From Antricoccus suffuscus (GTDB lineage Bacteria; Actinomycetota; Actinomycetes; Mycobacteriales; Antricoccaceae): a DNA stretch of 64,000 bases. Below the pieces are notes generated by a model, which was not told the DNA's origin, searched no databases, and worked only from the letters and a program-made list of their open reading frames with translations. A program made the position numbers and the translations under genes. Positions 62,847 through 64,000 of this stretch are shown one piece after another (position 1 is the first letter of the stretch; every line of letters starts with the position of its first letter). The stretch lies in assembly GCF_003003235.1 (NCBI RefSeq), contig NZ_PVUE01000018.1, forward strand, positions 1-64,000, in the 5' to 3' direction.

Positions 62847-64000
62847 TTGAGACGAGTAATTTTGTGTCTGCTGGTCGCTGCCCTAGTCGGATCCCTCACC
62901 GCGTGTGGCAGCGACGACAAGAAAGACGGCACCTCTTCGGTGGCGCCCGGCACCGGCAAGACCGTGCGCTGGGGCACCTCGACCCTCCCGACGACCTTCG
63001 ACCCGGCCACGGTGGGCTCCGCGACACACATCGTGTACTTCGGTCTGATCTACGACACGCTTATCCACACGGATACCAACGGCGTCCTGACGCCGATGCT
63101 GGCGACCGACTGGAAGCTCTCGTCCGACGGAATGTCTCTGGACATGACGCTGCGTGACGGGGTGAAGTTCCAGGACGGATCAACCTTCGACGCCAAGGCC
63201 GCGGTGTCAAACTTTGACTACATGAGGAGCGACAAGAGTCTGGTCGCCAACTCGCTCGCAATGGTGAAGTCGGTCGAGGCGACAGGTCCGCTGGCGCTCA
63301 AGTTCATGATGAGCCGACCCGGCGGTGACCTGCCAGGCTTGCTGGCAGGCCTGGCCGGGATGATGTCGAGCCCCGCCAGCTTGGCCGCCGGCACCAACGC
63401 CACGAAGCCCGTCGGCGCGGGCCCGTTCAAGATCGGCACCATTAGCAACGCCAAGGTGACCTTCACCTACTGGGACGGCTACTGGAACGCCAAGGACATC
63501 GTCCCGCGGTCTGTCGAGGTGAGCTTCATCGCCGACGACGCTGCTCGCTTGAATGCGTTGAAGTCCGGCCAGCTCGACATCGCGATCTCGCGTGCAAGCC
63601 AGATCCCCGAGGCAGAGGCCGCCGGCCTGGAGCACTTCGAGATCCCCGCGGCCACGGCATACGCCGTCCAGCTCAACGCGACCCAGCCGGGACTGGACAA
63701 TCCGGATGTGCGCCGAGCCATCTCGATGGCGATTGACCGTGAGGGCATCAACAAGACGCTGGGCAACGGCATCTGCTCGATCACTGCGCAGCCGTACAAC
63801 GACAAGTACTGGGCCCACGACAAGACCATCGATGAGAAGCCCTACCTCAAGCACGACGTCGCTGCAGCGAAGGCACTTGTGGCTAAGAACGCCCCGGATC
63901 TGTCGCTGACGATCCTGGCTCCGAACATCACCGTGTACCAGCATCTGGCCGAGGTGGTGCAGGGTGACCTGTCCAAGATCGGTATCAGTGCCAAGGTGAA
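62847..64000 (+). CDS. Extracellular solute-binding lipoprotein, family 5 (partial)
   Basis: The 3' end is beyond the window; 384 codons are seen. The lipoprotein signal (LTAC, Cys20 from the TTG at 62847, AGGA upstream; an ATG at 62820 is the alternative) is followed by SBP_bac_5 sequence (TTFDPATVGSATHIVYFGLIYDTL in parts, DGVKFQDGSTFDAK, DVRRAISMAIDREGI). It is encoded last in this operon, 168 bp after the DppF-class ATPase, so it may have its own promoter. Confidence 0.92.
   Translation, partial: MRRVILCLLVAALVGSLTACGSDDKKDGTSSVAPGTGKTVRWGTSTLPTTFDPATVGSATHIVYFGLIYDTLIHTDTNGVLTPMLATDWKLSSDGMSLDMTLRDGVKFQDGSTFDAKAAVSNFDYMRSDKSLVANSLAMVKSVEATGPLALKFMMSRPGGDLPGLLAGLAGMMSSPASLAAGTNATKPVGAGPFKIGTISNAKVTFTYWDGYWNAKDIVPRSVEVSFIADDAARLNALKSGQLDIAISRASQIPEAEAAGLEHFEIPAATAYAVQLNATQPGLDNPDVRRAISMAIDREGINKTLGNGICSITAQPYNDKYWAHDKTIDEKPYLKHDVAAAKALVAKNAPDLSLTILAPNITVYQHLAEVVQGDLSKIGISAKV

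Noticed and set aside
1-64000. CRISPR arrays
   Set aside because: No regularly spaced direct repeats with unique spacers were seen; the only tandem repeats are the 24-bp pair at 7854 and the CCGAAC hexamers.
1-64000. Site-specific integrase and att sites that would prove an ICE
   Set aside because: No tyrosine or serine recombinase gene is visible, so plasmid versus integrated element cannot be decided from this window.

Overview
The window is high-GC DNA from an actinobacterium, most likely of the Mycobacteriales (Gordonia/Rhodococcus/Williamsia type). The reasons are GC-biased codon use with many GTG/TTG starts, an MbcTA-type (Xre/RES) toxin-antitoxin pair, actinobacterial TcpC/TcpE/VirB4-type conjugation genes, and an SgrAI-like restriction system otherwise known from Streptomyces. 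I cannot name the genus from sequence alone. Most of the window looks accessory: a conjugative plasmid or integrative element joined to catabolic and transport islands, with much relic DNA.

Layout. (1) 0-7.3 kb: a RES-toxin relic, a LuxR-type regulator, a HAD phosphatase, an NAD(P)-binding dehydratase, an MFS exporter and a MocR regulator. This block is bracketed by two copies of a ~190-bp repeat carrying a covarying 34-nt hairpin. (2) 7.3-9.4 kb: an Hsp20 gene fragment and an intact IS256-family element with visible terminal inverted repeats and an exact 8-bp target duplication. (3) 9.7-14.0 kb: a defence island with a DUF3644/HEPN protein, an m5C methyltransferase, a C-protein with two C-box operators, an SgrAI-like endonuclease and a Vsr nuclease. 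(4) 14-20.3 kb: unknown proteins and a second R-M pair (m6A methylase plus probable endonuclease), flanked by two decayed paralogues of one small gene. (5) 20.3-29 kb: the maintenance module, with SSB, small unknown genes, a RES/Xre toxin-antitoxin pair, an RHH protein with ParA, a putative Rep, a second MinD-like ATPase and a two-HTH repressor. (6) 29.1-41.1 kb: one tightly packed type IV secretion (conjugation) operon on the + strand (TcpC, small membrane proteins, VirB4, VirB6-like, transglycosylase/M23, lipoproteins, VirD4), which ends abruptly in a truncated gene. No relaxase or integrase is visible. (7) 41.1-51.8 kb: a catabolic/transport cluster (FAD monooxygenase, alpha/beta hydrolase, peptide-type ABC transporter, gamma-glutamyltransferase, cupin, GntR regulator). 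An identical 12-bp operator-like palindrome lies in two of its promoters. (8) 52-64 kb: a DUF1275 membrane protein, a broken and an intact acyl-CoA synthetase, an enoyl-CoA hydratase, a TetR regulator, a 1.6-kb decayed stretch, and a second complete peptide-type ABC operon whose binding-protein gene runs off the right edge.

How it fits together. Regions 3-6 look like a self-maintaining, self-defending conjugative element: two R-M systems, a toxin-antitoxin pair, partition, SSB and T4SS. Regions 7-8 look like cargo for taking up and degrading an unknown (possibly gamma-glutamyl- or acyl-linked) substrate. The most notable items are the SgrAI-type R-M locus with an operon-linked HEPN protein, the covarying hairpin repeat, the shared GntR operator, and a near-identical tract shared by the two acyl-CoA synthetase copies.
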